The position numbers and the translations under genes were made by a program. The notes beneath the pieces were generated by a model. The model saw nothing but the letters and a program-made list of their open reading frames with translations, was not told the DNA's origin and did no database searches. Below are positions 37,977-49,648 of a DNA stretch of 64,000 bases, piece after piece. Where the stretch lies: assembly GCF_025780075.1 (NCBI RefSeq), contig NZ_JAOXHM010000001.1:89275-153274 (forward strand), in the 5' to 3' direction. Positions within the stretch are counted from its first letter, which is position 1, and every line of letters begins with the position of its first letter. This stretch comes from Ureaplasma sp. ES3154-GEN. Its GTDB lineage: Bacteria > Bacillota_I > Bacilli_A > Mycoplasmatales > Mycoplasmoidaceae.

Positions 37977-38606
37977 CTATTTATTTAAAATACTTTGAAT
38001 ATTTTTGTATGAAATACGGTGAATGTTAGGTATTATTCCATATTTATTAATGGCTTCTAAATGTATTTTAGTATTATAACCCTTATGTTTATCAAAATGA
38101 TATTGGGGGTATTTAGTTGCCAAATCAATCATAAAACGATCTCGCAATACCTTTGCAATAATCGATGCAGCAGCGACGCTTATACTTTGTGTATCCCCTT
38201 TAATAATATTAATTTGGGGTAAATCAATATTTATATGCTCAAAATCGGTAATAATTAAATTAATATTTGTTGTTGTCTGTAATTGTTCAACACACCTTCT
38301 CATCCCAATTTGGCTTGCACGTTTTGGATTTAATTGATCAACTTCTGCAGCAGAAATGAACTCATAAGCTATATGTAAAGCATCCTGTTGAATAATTTTG
38401 TAAATATATTCTCGTTGTTTAGAACTTAATTGTTTTGAATCTTTAATTAATGGATTGTGATAATTAGTTGGAAAAATAACCGCACAAGTCACTAATGGCC
38501 CCGCACAACAACCGCGCCCAACTTCATCACAGCCAGCAATTATTGGATAGTCATTTCAATATTGTTTTTCATAATCTAAACTATTTTTTGGTCCCATATT
38601 TTCCAT
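37977..38606 (-). CDS. rnhB: Ribonuclease HII
   Basis: Cuts RNA in RNA-DNA hybrids. The 209-residue product has the active-site blocks GCDEVGRGCCAGPLV (Asp-Glu, about residues 25-39), KDSKQLSSKQRE, the central Asp region LIITDF, and SIIAKVLRDRFM with the last catalytic Asp. Start ATG 38606 (or 38597, three codons in) has no clear Shine-Dalgarno; it lies 9 bp after the stop of the transporter gene, so coupling is likely. One TGA-encoded Trp in the first 20 residues. Confidence 0.94.
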
Positions 38607-38615
38607 TTAAAATTA

Positions 38616-41600
38616 CTAAATTATTTTATAAATATGTCTCATGTATCTATTATATCTAAATAACAAAATAGAAACACTAGCAAAGAAAATAATAGTACCA
38701 ATTATTGACAGTGGTAAGCTCCATGCATACATGCCCTTGTACATATCAGTTGTTTGATATTCTATACCAAATCAAACAACAATTCCAATTACAAGAATTT
38801 GTACCGCAATACTTAAGAATGGTAAAGATGATTTAGAACGAATTAATTCACTATAACGAATTAAAATTAATCCCATTGGATATCCAAAGCATAAGATAAA
38901 GAGATGTAAATAAGAATTGTTTCTAAAAAATTCTTCACTAACCTCGTTTTCATCAAGGTGTTTAAAGATTTTAGTTACTGGATTGTATTGATTAATTTTT
39001 TGTATAAAATAATCATCTGTTTTAATCCATAATGGATCAATTAATTTTTTTGTTTCATTTAATGAAACAGTTTCGTTATTTGATTTTAATGCATTCATTG
39101 TGTCTGTTAATCTTTGATCAATTGCTTTTTGCATTAAAACTCGGCCAATAACTGTTTCGTTCATAAATGCATTAAATTTATGTTCATTAATTGCAGCCAT
39201 GCCCTGTGTTAATTCGTGCGAAGTTAATGGTAATTGTTCAATAATACGAGTTTGTATTCCTTGGATTACTTTATCAAAAACTTTAGGATTGTTATGTACT
39301 TGTTGGGTAATTGTTTGATTTAAAAATTGATCAAAATTATTGCTAACTAAATTTGGGTTTAATTGTAACAACAATTTAGTTTGAGCAATTAATAATGCCC
39401 TATTTAAATTTACAGGTAGTGCAATTTGGTTTCCTACAAGCTTATAGACAATTTGATTAATTGCTAAATCAAAATCATTTAATAAAGCATCGCTATATAA
39501 ATCTTTATACAATCCTACAAGAATTTGTTTTTTTACCGCGAGAATCGCTTGTTCAACAGGAATACCTTTTGTATTAGCTATATTTGTTGCCTGTTGATTA
39601 ATTAACTGGTTAAGAGTCAAATTAAAACCGTTAATTTGAAAACTATTTAAAATCGCTGAATTTAAATCTTGTGTTTTTAAAATTTGTTTTAATAATTCAA
39701 TCTGTACTTGGTTTGCAATTTGATATTTCAGGAAGTCTGATGATTGAACTCCATTAATTAAAACTTGTTGTAAAACTTCATTAAAGTGATTATTTTTAAT
39801 TTCCGTAATAGTATCTATGTTTAATTGTTTTTGGTGAGTTAATTGCATTATCATTTGAGTTTGAATTTCTCATAAGGCCTCTTGTCGGATAGTTGAATCA
39901 TCCAAATTTAAACCATCAATTTTTTGATTCAATATTTGGTCAACTAAATCATTAAAAACATAGTTCAAGTTTTCTTGTTTTAGAATTGTTTTTACAATTT
40001 CAGCCTTAACCAATGTTTGCAAGTTGTTGTTTGCTCATTTATTAACATAATTATTTAGAGCATCGTCAAACGAAGCTAATAGTTCTGGTGTAAATTCATC
40101 CTTATATAGACCTTGTAAAATAGCTTTTTGTACCCCTAATTTAATTTGCGTTTCACTAGCACTTGGTTGATTTACAGATAAACTAGCAACCTTCTTTGCT
40201 ACAATTTCATTCACAATTACGTTAAACTCATTATTTAAAACTTTTTGAATAATTGTTGGCGTTAATGATTCTGTTTTTGTTATTTGGTGTAAAATGTCAA
40301 TTTGATAGCTATAAATTAATTGTTGCAATTCTGTTTGCTTAGTGTCCGAAATTTGTTTAATAAACTGGTGTACAACATCTAAAAATTGGTTATTACCTAT
40401 AGCTTGAATAATGTTCTTATCCAAAGTATTTGTTTTCATCATTTTTTTAATGAATTCAATTTGCACTTGATGTGTAATCTGGTCAATAATTGTTTGATCA
40501 TTATTTAATTTGTCAACTGCAATTTGATTAATCATTGTGTTCAGCGTTGTATCAAAACCTTGCTGTTTTCACATTGTTAATAATTCAGGATTCAACGGTT
40601 GATCATTGTTTAATTTTCCCAATAATTTTAATTGAATCGCTTCAGTAAATAAAATTTTTCCATCTGCTGTTTGACTAAAACCTTCAATAATTTTCCGAAC
40701 ATTTTCAGGATTTTCAATTAGTTTTTTTCTAAATGGAACATATAAATAACTTGGCGGGTTATTAGCTTCGACATTGATAATTAAATCTTGATTATAAGTA
40801 TATGAACGACTTAATCACGGAATACTGAACCCAAAAATAACTCCCAATAAAATAGTTCCAATAGCTGCAAACAATACCATAGTGATAAACATTGGCACAC
40901 TATGTTGTTTTTGGTGTGTGATTTTTTGTTTTTGTAATAAATAAATTAAGTAATCAGATAAACCCAAGACCAACATCTGTACAAACATCATTGTCTGATA
41001 CCAAATAATTCGGGAAGCTTGTAAATAAAGTGGCGTTGATCCAACAACTTTTTCATTGATTATATAAAACAAACTAATAAGCACAAACATCTTAAGAATA
41101 GATGTAAGTACAGAAATTAAACTATAGTTTCAGGTTGCTTTAATAATTGCTTTGAATTGCGTTTTAATAAATAAAACTTTGTTAAACTCGTAATGTTTAG
41201 TACTACTTAAATAAATGATTAAAGCAATAATCATTAAAAGAGCATTAACTGATAAACCAATACTAAAACCAATATATTTTAATTCACTAGTCAAACCTAA
41301 TAAACTTGCTCATCCCAAAGCAAATCCATAATATAAAAATTCAAAAATATAAAATGCTATTTTATTATTAGTATTCTTATTAGCACTATATATAATGCTC
41401 AATCAGTATTGCTTTAATGGTGCAAACAAAACTGTTAAACACGCACCATAAATATAATAAACACCTTGTTCTTGTGCAAATAACGTATTTATATGGTTAT
41501 TTGCGAATTGATTATAAACATGGGTTGTAGGGAAATAGATCAATAGCAAAATAATCCCAAACAACAAGGCATAAACACTACCCGCCTCCTTAGAACTAGA

Positions 41601-41909
41601 AGTAGCTAAATTATTATTTTTATTTCACAATTGGTGAGTATATACACCAATAACAACTCCCACAAGGCTCCCCAATTGCATAAATGCTAATTGAAATACC
41701 GTAATATAACTAATTCCCTGTACCCCAAATGCTCCATTAGCAAACTTTCAAGCCATAATAAGTACAATCGCAATCAATGTTAATGAAATTAAGATTGAAC
41801 TAATCACAAACCGAGCAGAATCCTGAAAAAAATTACCAATCTTCTGACCCGTTGTTTTTGGTTTAAAAATCAACGATCATTCTCGGGGTTTTATGAATTG
41901 ATTATTCAT
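38616..41909 (-). CDS. 12-TM MATE-like transporter with a ~630-residue helical-repeat insertion
   Basis: A 1097-residue protein read as one frame with TGA as Trp. Nine transmembrane helices lie in residues about 25-365 and three more in about 1000-1097, giving twelve in total, as in the MATE/MOP exporter fold. Between helices 9 and 10 sits a soluble insertion of about 630 residues made of degenerate amphipathic repeats. Related pairs include HQVQIEFIKKMMKTNTLD with NQVQIELLKQILKTQDLN, and AILQGLYKDEFTPELL with QILVGLYKDLYSDALL. The insert is rich in Gln, Asn, Ile and Leu with no Cys-rich or catalytic motif. The MATE assignment rests on topology and general sequence character, not on a signature. 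Upstream site GAAAGG; rnhB follows 9 bp later. Confidence 0.68.
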
Positions 41910-42086
41910 AAAAAACCTAATTACCTTTCTTTTTGTGTATATTTTTGCTTATAACTTTTTTACCTGTTACAAACTTCTTTAATTCTACAACTAAACCAAC
42001 AGAAAAAACAACAAAAAGTTGGAAAATCCCTTAATTTACACAAAAAATAATGAAAATAAAAATCTTTTTGGGTTTTAAAACAAATA

Positions 42087-42112
42087 AAAAACCTGTAAAA
42101 ACAGGTTTTTTT
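42087..42112. terminator. Terminator after the M13 peptidase gene
   Basis: AAAAACCTGT and ACAGGTTTTT form a perfect 10-bp stem around an AAAA loop with A/T-run flanks, immediately after the peptidase stop codon. Confidence 0.85.
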
Positions 42113-42116
42113 GTAA

Positions 42117-44021
42117 TTATCAAATAATTGCACGTTTTTCTTTTGCTAAATACATTCCATCATCTTCGTTAACATTAAATAAATCATAAAACTCATCAAA
42201 ATTCGATATTTGAATGTTAGCACGTAACTTCGCTAATGAGTGTACGTCAGATTTCAACAATAATTGTGCATATTGCTTGCGTTGTTTGCTTGCTCACACA
42301 CTAGCTCAACCATAAAAGAAATCTTTTGGTTCAAAATCAGGTTCAGATTTAGCTGCTTCATAAGCACACATGAAACCGCCTAAATCCGCAATATTTTCAG
42401 ACACTGTCAATAATCCATTACTTAACCCATATGGTGTTTGTACTTGATCAAACATAGCAATTACTTTTTCGGCTCGTTTGTTAAATTCTGCACGGTCCTG
42501 ATCAGTTCATCAATTGTTTAAATTCCCCTTTTCATCAAATTGAGAACCGTTGTTATCAAAAGCATGAGAAATCTCGTGGGCAATTACTGCTCCAATTCCA
42601 CCATAATTACGAGTGCTTGAGTATTTTAACGAAAAGAATGGTTCATCTAAAATTGCAGCAGGGAAAACGATAACATTTTTAAATGGATGAAAATATGCAT
42701 TAACAGTAGCAGGACTCATCTCTCAATAATCCTTAACTGGTTGCATATATTGACTATAGTGATATTCAGTGATCACTTTGTTAAAGGCATGGACATTATC
42801 AAAAATATTGTCATATTCAGTTTTTAGTTCATCATAGTATGGCTCATAATTATTTGGATAACCAATTTTAGGTTGCAACGCGTTTAATTTTAAAATTGCC
42901 TTTTCAATAGTTGTTTCTGACAATCAAGTATTATTTGTTAAACGTTGTTTATAAACATTGATCATTTTTTCAACCATTGCTTCAACCTTTGCCTTTGCTT
43001 TTGATCCGAAATATTTTTGAGCATAGTAGATTCCATAAGGCATTTTAAAGTATGAAATTGCTAGCTGGTATGCAAATTTTGTTTTTGAAACCATTTTCTT
43101 TGCTCCGCTAACCATTGAATTATATTCAAAGACAATTAGACGAGCCTCTTCAGTTGTTAAATTGGCATTTCCTAGTAAAAAACTCGTAATCATTCGCGCT
43201 TGAAATAACTTAAAAGTCTCTTCATTATAAATGCTATTTAAAGCTTCAATAAAACGCGGGTTGTCAACAACAACGGTTTCGATATTAGGATCACCAACTA
43301 ATTTTTGCGCAATTGTTTGCACATTAAAAATATTTGTTTTGTTATTAATATCTTTTAATTTAAAAACATTATACGCTTTAACATAATCCGCTTCTTCAGT
43401 AGCTGATTTACTCATTGCTACATTTAATGCATCAAATGCAATTGCATCATCTGCTCATTTAGTTGCAACTTCATTATTATACCCCGCAAGTTCAGCAAGC
43501 TTAACTACTGTTTCTTTAAATTTTGCTAATAAACTTGTACGTTTGGTTTCGTCTTCGTAATATGATTTTTCAGGTAAAATCAAATGCGGATGGCTCAATG
43601 CAAGAACCTGCTTAGTGTTGTCTATAAAATCTTGGGTGATTCCAAAACTAAAAGGCAATAACAATCCTTCGTATTCATAGTTATAATAATTCATTTGAAT
43701 GTCATTAAAATCCTTAATAGTAAGAATTTTTTCGATATAAGGAACAATTTTTGTTAACCCTAGTGATTGGCGATATGTATGATTTTTAGTAACTTTATAA
43801 AATTTAATAAAATTTTCTAAAGTATCATTAGGAATTAATGCTGGTTTTTTAATCCATTCATTAGCAAGACGTCGTAATTGTTTTTCAATTTTTTTGTCTA
43901 ACAACGTAAATCCACCAACTGATGACTTATCTTGAGGAATACGTGTTTTTTGTAATCATTCTCGATTAACTTCAGCAAAAAAATCTTTTTTTAGTGCTGA
44001 TTCATTATATTTTGTTTTCAT
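42117..44021 (-). CDS. pepO: M13-family zinc metallopeptidase (PepO-like)
   Basis: An endopeptidase acting on oligopeptides. The 634-residue protein has the M13 signatures NAYFHP (about 441), the zinc site HEISH in VIAHEISHAFD (about 482-486), the third ligand in SENIADLGGF, and the C-terminal end AIIW, where the final Trp is TGA-encoded just before TAA. No signal peptide or N-terminal membrane helix is seen, so it is probably cytoplasmic and recycles imported peptides. At least six in-frame TGA codons are read as Trp. Start ATG 44021 behind AAAAAGGAAACG. Confidence 0.93.
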
Positions 44022-44133
44022 ATTCGTTTCCTTTTTAAAAATATGCTTCTTTAATTATATTAAATTAAGATATTAATACCACACATACTCTGAATTATTT
44101 ATAATATACATATTTACAAAAGGAAACAAAAAG

Positions 44134-44820
44134 ATGCATTTATTGGAACAACAAATTATTACATATAATAATAGTTTAAAAACTAACGAAATGATTAAAA
44201 AATTTTTTCGTCAAAACAAACTTGACGAAAAAATTACTAAAAACGCAAAAATTGGTTTATTTACCGTAGTTGGAATTTTTATACTTGCAATTTGTTTATT
44301 AATTGCTGGAGCATTTATTAAAACCGGCAAAACATGACTAAACAATCCTGGGGCAATCACTGTAATGGTCTTGGGAATCTTTTTTCTTTTAACTTTAATG
44401 ATTCCTTTTTTTGTTGTCGCTCATCATAATACCAAATTAGTTAAACGCTTTATTCAAAAATATTTTAACCACTCTACGATTAATCTTTTTTATAAAAAAA
44501 TTTCCTATTATTTAAAAGATTGAACTTTTTATGAAACACGATGAGAAAAAGAATTAATTACTTATAAATTTAATTACTTAAACATTAATTACCAACTAAT
44601 TGTCAAGTCCAACGAAGTTATTTTGAAACAAGAGAACAGTGTTATTAGTAGTCAATTAACTCGTGAATGACAAACTCACGATGATCATTTGTTTGTTTTT
44701 TATAAACCTGACGCAGGTTTTTATAAAACTTATCCGACTAAATGTATTGATTACTTAGCAAGTCAATTAAACTATAAAATGCAAGCAATAATCAAATCTT
44801 TTGTTAAGCTAATCAAATAA
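44134..44820 (+). CDS. Two-TM membrane protein, function unknown
   Basis: A 228-residue protein; ATG 44134 behind AAAAGGAAACAAAAAG. A helical polar N-terminus is followed by two transmembrane helices (about 48-68 and 77-100) and a C-terminal soluble domain of about 125 residues rich in Lys, Tyr and aromatic residues. I recognise no family. It precedes hrcA by 34 bp on the same strand. Several Trp are TGA-encoded. Confidence 0.72.
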
Positions 44821-44854
44821 TTTTATTTTCATAAATAAGAAAGGGTGTCTTGCG

Positions 44855-45922
44855 ATGGCTAATTACAAAAAGAATAAAAATCAACCAACTAATCGACAAG
44901 AAAAAATATTGCAAGCAGTAATCGATGAATACACAAAAACTGCCATTCCTGTATCAAGTATGCTAATCCAAGAGGTCTATTTTCCCCAAGTTTCTCCGGC
45001 CACGATTCGAAATGATATGAAGTGTCTTGAAACAATGTTATTATTAGAAAAAAAACATCGTTCAGGAGGAAGAGTCCCAACCACTAAAGGATATGACTTT
45101 AACAACCATCAAATTGAATCATTAAGTGATAATCTTGATCCGGTAATTAAAAAAAGGTTACATAAAATTTTTATGCAACGTTTTGTTTCAATTGACGATA
45201 TTATCGATGAATCAATTGAGATCATTAATCAGTTTACAATGTTGCCTGCAATTACACGCGACCTTAAAGATCACGAACTACTAAAAAGAATTCAGTTAAT
45301 TGAAACAAGTCCGCATAAAGCTGTTTTAATAGTTGTAACATCATCTGGAAACGTACAACACCACCCTATTATCTTAAACCAGGTTACTAAATATAAAGAT
45401 TTGAGCATCTGTATTGATATCCTTGATGAACATCTAATCAATACCCCAATGAATGAACTTGCAAATAAAATCATTCACACTGCTAATATTTTATCCCAAA
45501 AAGTCCACGCATATGAACACTACATGAATAATATTGTGTTGAGGATTTTTAAACACTATACAACCGACCAAAAAGTTAAAAACAACTCTTTTGGTATCCG
45601 TTATTTAACATCACACCAAGAGTTTGACAATCTTGACAAAATGAACGATATTTTAAACTTACTTGAGGACACAACAATTTGGGAACAAATTTCGTTAAAC
45701 AAAAAACTTGATAACACAAGTACGCAAATCACATATGGGAATCAAATTGGTCATAACGGAATTGCAATCGCTTCAACGCGTATTAATTTATATAACAAAA
45801 ATAAAGAAATTGCAGTCATTGGACCAACTAGAATGGATTATAAAAAAATTATTGCTCTCTTAGAATATTTGAAAAAGGAGTTAGAAACAATTATTCATGA
45901 ACAAAAATCAACAACCGATTAA
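44855..45922 (+). CDS. hrcA: Heat-inducible transcription repressor HrcA
   Basis: Represses chaperone genes by binding CIRCE operators (TTAGCACTC-N9-GAGTGCTAA). The 355-residue protein has the N-terminal winged helix with RQEKILQAVIDEYTKTAIPVSS and SPATIRNDM, then KKHRSGGRVPTTKGY, followed by the GAF-like and C-terminal domains ending in IAVIGPTRMDYKKIIALL. ATG 44855 lies behind AGAAAGGGTGTCTTGCG. I find no CIRCE in its upstream region or elsewhere in the window, so its targets must lie outside. Confidence 0.96.
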   Translation: MANYKKNKNQPTNRQEKILQAVIDEYTKTAIPVSSMLIQEVYFPQVSPATIRNDMKCLETMLLLEKKHRSGGRVPTTKGYDFNNHQIESLSDNLDPVIKKRLHKIFMQRFVSIDDIIDESIEIINQFTMLPAITRDLKDHELLKRIQLIETSPHKAVLIVVTSSGNVQHHPIILNQVTKYKDLSICIDILDEHLINTPMNELANKIIHTANILSQKVHAYEHYMNNIVLRIFKHYTTDQKVKNNSFGIRYLTSHQEFDNLDKMNDILNLLEDTTIWEQISLNKKLDNTSTQITYGNQIGHNGIAIASTRINLYNKNKEIAVIGPTRMDYKKIIALLEYLKKELETIIHEQKSTTD

Positions 45923-46604
45923 TTCCAAAAAAAAATCACATTTTGACAGAGATTTACTAACTAATGAACTAACTAATTACCAAGATTTAAGTGCTTTAAA
46001 AATCCATCAAGAAATTATGGTGCACGCTTATAAACTTAACGGTTGATTATACCGTTCTTGAAATAACCCAATGGTTGTTGGTATCGAAGACGATCTGTTA
46101 GTTTTATGTTCAACTAATTCGCTAGTTATTACCGCTGAAGAATACACCAAACGCAATTTTCCATCATACACAAACAAGACATCATATTGGTTTTTCTTTA
46201 AAAAAGAATGGTTTAACATTATTGCCACCATTGAAAAAACAGGAATGAAATTTTATATTAACATTGCTTCTCCATTTATCTACGAAGAAGAGGCAATTAA
46301 GTACTACGATTTTGATTTAGACTTTAAAATTAGTGCTGATAAGCAATGACGCGAAGTTGATTTTGATGAATTTCTAGAAAACTCAAAAAAATACAATTAT
46401 CCACCTGTGCTTATGCATAAAATTCTTGATGTTGAAAAACGAATTGAAAAACTAATTCAGGAGCGAGTGATTGAAAAATTAATTAGTAAACACAAAATTA
46501 TTCAATTTAATAATATTGCTCCAATTAAAAAAAGCATTCGCAATAAGAAAACTAATGGTGTTAATTTTAAGAAAGGTTATTATGCCTCAAATAAAGACAA
46601 TTAG
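45897..46604 (+). CDS. DUF402-domain protein
   Basis: A 235-residue protein whose first 26 bp overlap the end of hrcA. Residues about 40-190 carry the DUF402 fold pattern: KLNGWLYRSWNNPMVV, the NPSYTNKTSYWFFF-like block, and the Glu/Asp-rich metal site IYEEEAIKYYDFDLDFKI. Some DUF402 members hydrolyse nucleoside di- or triphosphates, but substrate here is unknown. The C-terminal 45 residues are basic. Several Trp are TGA-encoded. The ribosome site is distant (GGAG 18 nt upstream), consistent with coupling to hrcA. Confidence 0.85.
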
Positions 46605-47388
46605 TCAAGCTGAACAAACCTTAATCAAAAAGTACTTTGATAAACAATACGAATCAATTAACCAATTAATCAAGCAAGAAGCATACGAATTAGCACGTGC
46701 CCAATTAGAAAGTTTTCTTGCCATGGAATTGGTTCCTAATGAATATCTTGTTTTGTTTCAAAGTCAACTGGATATGATTAACGAGATTACTGAACAACAA
46801 ACAGTTGTAGAACACACTGACTGAACACCAGATGATTATTACAAACAAATAATCGTACACCACCAAGTGCATACATATTATGTGCGTGAATATTTAGATA
46901 ATTATATTGGTCAATGATCTTTAAATGATCAGATATACTTTAATAATATCTTTTTAAATCAGGATATTAATTTAATTGAAAAACTAAATTTGCTCGAAGT
47001 TTTGGCGGAATATCAAATCAGTGAGTCATTCTTATTTTTTAATCAATATTTAGTTAAAAAACAAGAAGTTATTCCTGCTGATTATTTGCATTTCTTAACC
47101 CAAGAAGTTGTATTATATCCTACAGAATTAATCAATGATTTTGAACAAATTTTTTCTGTCGCATTCCAACAAGACCCTTTTAAATATGACAACGCAATGA
47201 AGGCTGTTCAAATCTATTGTGCTCATTACTTTTTAGCCCTTGATCAATTAGATGTCCAAATTATTGGAAAAGCAATTATTAACTACTTAAATTTAGTGTA
47301 TGATAGTGAAGTGGATCTTCAATTAACTGACAAAGAGATTGACAAGGTGCGAGAGGTCGCTTATCTTTTTAACTCGTATAACGAGTAA
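46582..47388 (+). CDS. DUF3196-like mycoplasma protein
   Basis: A 268-residue soluble, all-helical, acidic protein; ATG 46582 behind AAGAAAGGTTATT, overlapping the DUF402 gene by 23 bp. The N-terminal 80 residues form a helical hairpin (DKQYESINQLIKQEAYELARAQLESFL, read in two parts) resembling TPR-like folds. It resembles a small family of mycoplasma proteins of unknown function (DUF3196), which I cite from memory of length and helical character, not a search. Third gene of the hrcA transcript. Confidence 0.7.
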
Positions 47389-47438
47389 AAAATAAAAATA
47401 TTTTTTTTACATGTCTATAACTTTATCACAAAGAATTT

Positions 47439-47465
47439 AAACCCGATAAATGCGGGTTTTTGTTA
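47439..47465 (+). terminator. Terminator of the hrcA operon
   Basis: AAACCCG and CGGGTTT form a 7-bp G/C-rich stem around a 7-nt loop, followed by T-rich sequence. Confidence 0.8.
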
Positions 47466-47624
47466 TTTTTCTTAATGTCTATAACTCTCATCGCCTGTAT
47501 AAGAAAGAATTATTTAATCTTTTTTTAATAGTTTTTTTCTGTTTTTTTAATTACAATTATTCTTAGTTAAAACTTGTAAAACACATTAAAAACAATTAAT
47601 TTCAAAAATAAAGGGTTTCCGTTT

Positions 47625-48587
47625 ATGAATTTTTGCATACTAAAAAACGATAATTTATGTATTAACCAAGCGGTTTTATACGATCTTTATGTCCCAATTA
47701 TCGGTTTAGATGTTGTTGCATTTTATGTTTTTCTTGCAACATTGACTAAACACCAACAAGTAATTAGCTGAATTGATTTAAGTACAAATCTTGCAAGCAG
47801 TGATCAACAAATTAATAAATGTATTGCTTTTCTAAGTGAAATTAATTTAATTAGTGTCTATCAAGATGAACAACAGTTTTATTTAGTTATCAAAGAACCC
47901 GAAACTCCTGCACACTTATTTGCTAATGAAGATTTTAAAGATCGTTTTATTAAAAAAACATCTTTAAAACATTGGTTGGCCAAAAAATTTAATTACGATC
48001 CAATAGACTTAACTTCACAACTTAAAGAAGCTAGTGCACTATTTGTAAATAATGAAAATAAAACTATTGAAAAACCAAAACAAATAAAAGTAACTAATAC
48101 AGAATGAAAAAGAAACAACAATATTAGCGTTAAACGTAATAAAGATATTTTTTATTCTAATCAATCACTTGATAATTTTGCTGAACTTTTAAATCTTTAT
48201 ACCACTTTGCATCCTTATGATTTTTTACAAATTATTTTTTTCAATAATATTCAACCTGATGAAACCAAATTAATTAATCAGTTAATCAAAGATTTTCCGC
48301 ATAATTATTGAGCCATTAACTTAGTAGTTGATTATTGTGTTTATAAAAATAAAATTGGACGTTTAAACTTAGTATACATCACTAAAATTCTAAAAACTAT
48401 ATATGCGCAGAATATTTCTAATTTACAAGATGCTATTTACTTTTTACGTAATTCCTTGACTCAACGTAGTTTTGAATGGAACATTAGCAGTGTAAATAGT
48501 TTAGAATCTAATAGTGAAAATCATAAACTTCGTGCACATACCGGAATTAATCTAGCATGAGGTCGAGAATTGAAACGTCGAAACTAA
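47625..48587 (+). CDS. DnaB/DnaD-type replication initiation protein
   Basis: Firmicute-style primosome protein that helps load the replicative helicase at the origin. The 320-residue protein has an N-terminal winged-helix-like region (LYVPIIGLDVVAFYVFLA and ISWIDLSTNLASSDQQINKCIAFL, about residues 20-75) and a C-terminal DnaD-like helical domain (about 210-290, with NYWAINLVVDYCVYKN). No ATPase motif. The call is strengthened by the next gene, a DnaI-like loader, the usual partner order. In the Gram-positive naming scheme this is DnaB, not the helicase. ATG 47625 lies behind AAAGGGTTTCCG. Confidence 0.82.
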
Positions 48588-48609
48588 TAACAGGAGTCGG
48601 TTGTAGCGT

Positions 48610-49491
48610 ATGAGCAAGTTTGTTTTAACTTATAAGCAATTTAAAAATGATCCTCAATTTCAGGATTTATCGTTAGATGAAACTGATTTTTTGAAAAATC
48701 AGAATGTTATTAATGAGTATTTAAAGCTTGTCAAAGAATACGCGAACAAGAAATTTAAACCAATTTTATTATTACGTGAAAAAGAATTAATTATTAGCTA
48801 TGTTAAGAATGAAGAGCCAGTTTTTAGTAATAACCATCTTGATTATTACTTCTTAGCAGATTATTTTTTAGATAATATCCAAAAAAATTTGCCTCCTCTA
48901 AGTGAAGTGCATTTTTATGATGAGAATGGTGTTGACCGTAAATACTTTTTTGAAACTTTTTTTGATTATAATCGCTCTGATAAACTTTTAACGCACTCTT
49001 TTTATTTATCAGGAGGGTTTGGTTCAGGAAAGACATTTTTAACAACATTATTAACAAATACTTATATTAGAGAAAGTCAAATTAAAGTTGCTTTTTTGGA
49101 TTTCGACAAGCTACGCAGTATTGTTTATGAAATTTATCGCAAAAATAATAAATACTTTGCAACAGTTGAGGAAATGTTAGAACAGCTAAAACTTGCTGAT
49201 TTTTTTGTTTTTGATAATTTTAGTCTCAAAGAAATTAAAGATAATTTTTACAATAGTCTTTTAAAACCTTTGTTTAAGCATATTTATGCTACAGGTTGTG
49301 ATGTAGTCTTCATTTCTCAAACAGACTATAATGATTTCATAAATAGTAAATATTATGGCGACAAAACCCACAGTGAAATGATTAAAGAATGTCGTTTATG
49401 AGTAAGTTCATTAACCAATGACCAAACAGTTTATTTAGGGAATAAAAATTATTATAAAGATGCACGAATAAGGGTTGACAAATTTAAGTAG
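48610..49491 (+). CDS. dnaI: DnaI/DnaC-like helicase loader ATPase
   Basis: Loads the replicative helicase on single-stranded DNA. The 293-residue protein has a helical N-terminal domain and a C-terminal AAA+ domain with Walker A SGGFGSGKTFLTTLL (about 137-151), Walker B DFFVFDNF (about 196-203) and sensor 1 VVFISQTD (about 236-243). The Walker B carries Asp-Asn rather than Asp-Asp/Glu. A TGA near residue 264 is read as Trp. It starts 22 bp after the DnaB/DnaD gene, behind ACAGGAGTCGG. Confidence 0.9.
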
Positions 49492-49512
49492 ATTGGTTAA
49501 AATATATTTGAC

Positions 49513-49645
49513 TGTTTAATTTATATGGGTAGATTAAACAATTCTAGTTGTTAAATTCGTTTGCAACAAGTCTAGATTTATTTCTAGTTGGCTATACCCA
49601 TAAACAAATTATTGTTTAGATCTGCGAAGACGCAGATCTTTTTTT
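49513..49645 (+). ncRNA. Candidate structured RNA with switchable helices and terminator, downstream of dnaI
   Basis: TATGGGTA (49524-49531) pairs with TACCCATA (49595-49602) and encloses two hairpins, AACAA/TTGTT (49537-49552) and CTAGA/TCTAG (49572-49587). The helix is followed by a perfect terminator AGATCTGCG/CGCAGATCT (49618-49639) with T8. A competing hairpin TGTTTAAT/ATTAAACA (49513-49540) uses part of the same strand, and TAAACAA/TTGTTTA (49601-49618) overlaps the start of the terminator. It could be a small RNA, a 3' UTR of the dnaI message or a regulatory switch. No known family recognised; SRP RNA and tmRNA hallmarks are absent. Confidence 0.55.
49618..49645 (+). terminator. Intrinsic terminator of the dnaI transcript / small RNA
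   Basis: A 9-bp perfect stem AGATCTGCG/CGCAGATCT with loop AAGA and a following run of T. Confidence 0.9.
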
Positions 49646-49648
49646 ATA

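Noticed and set aside
49513..49645. SRP (4.5S) RNA
   Set aside because: The conserved GGTCAGGTCCGGAAGG-type tip and the GNRA-capped helix 8 are absent.
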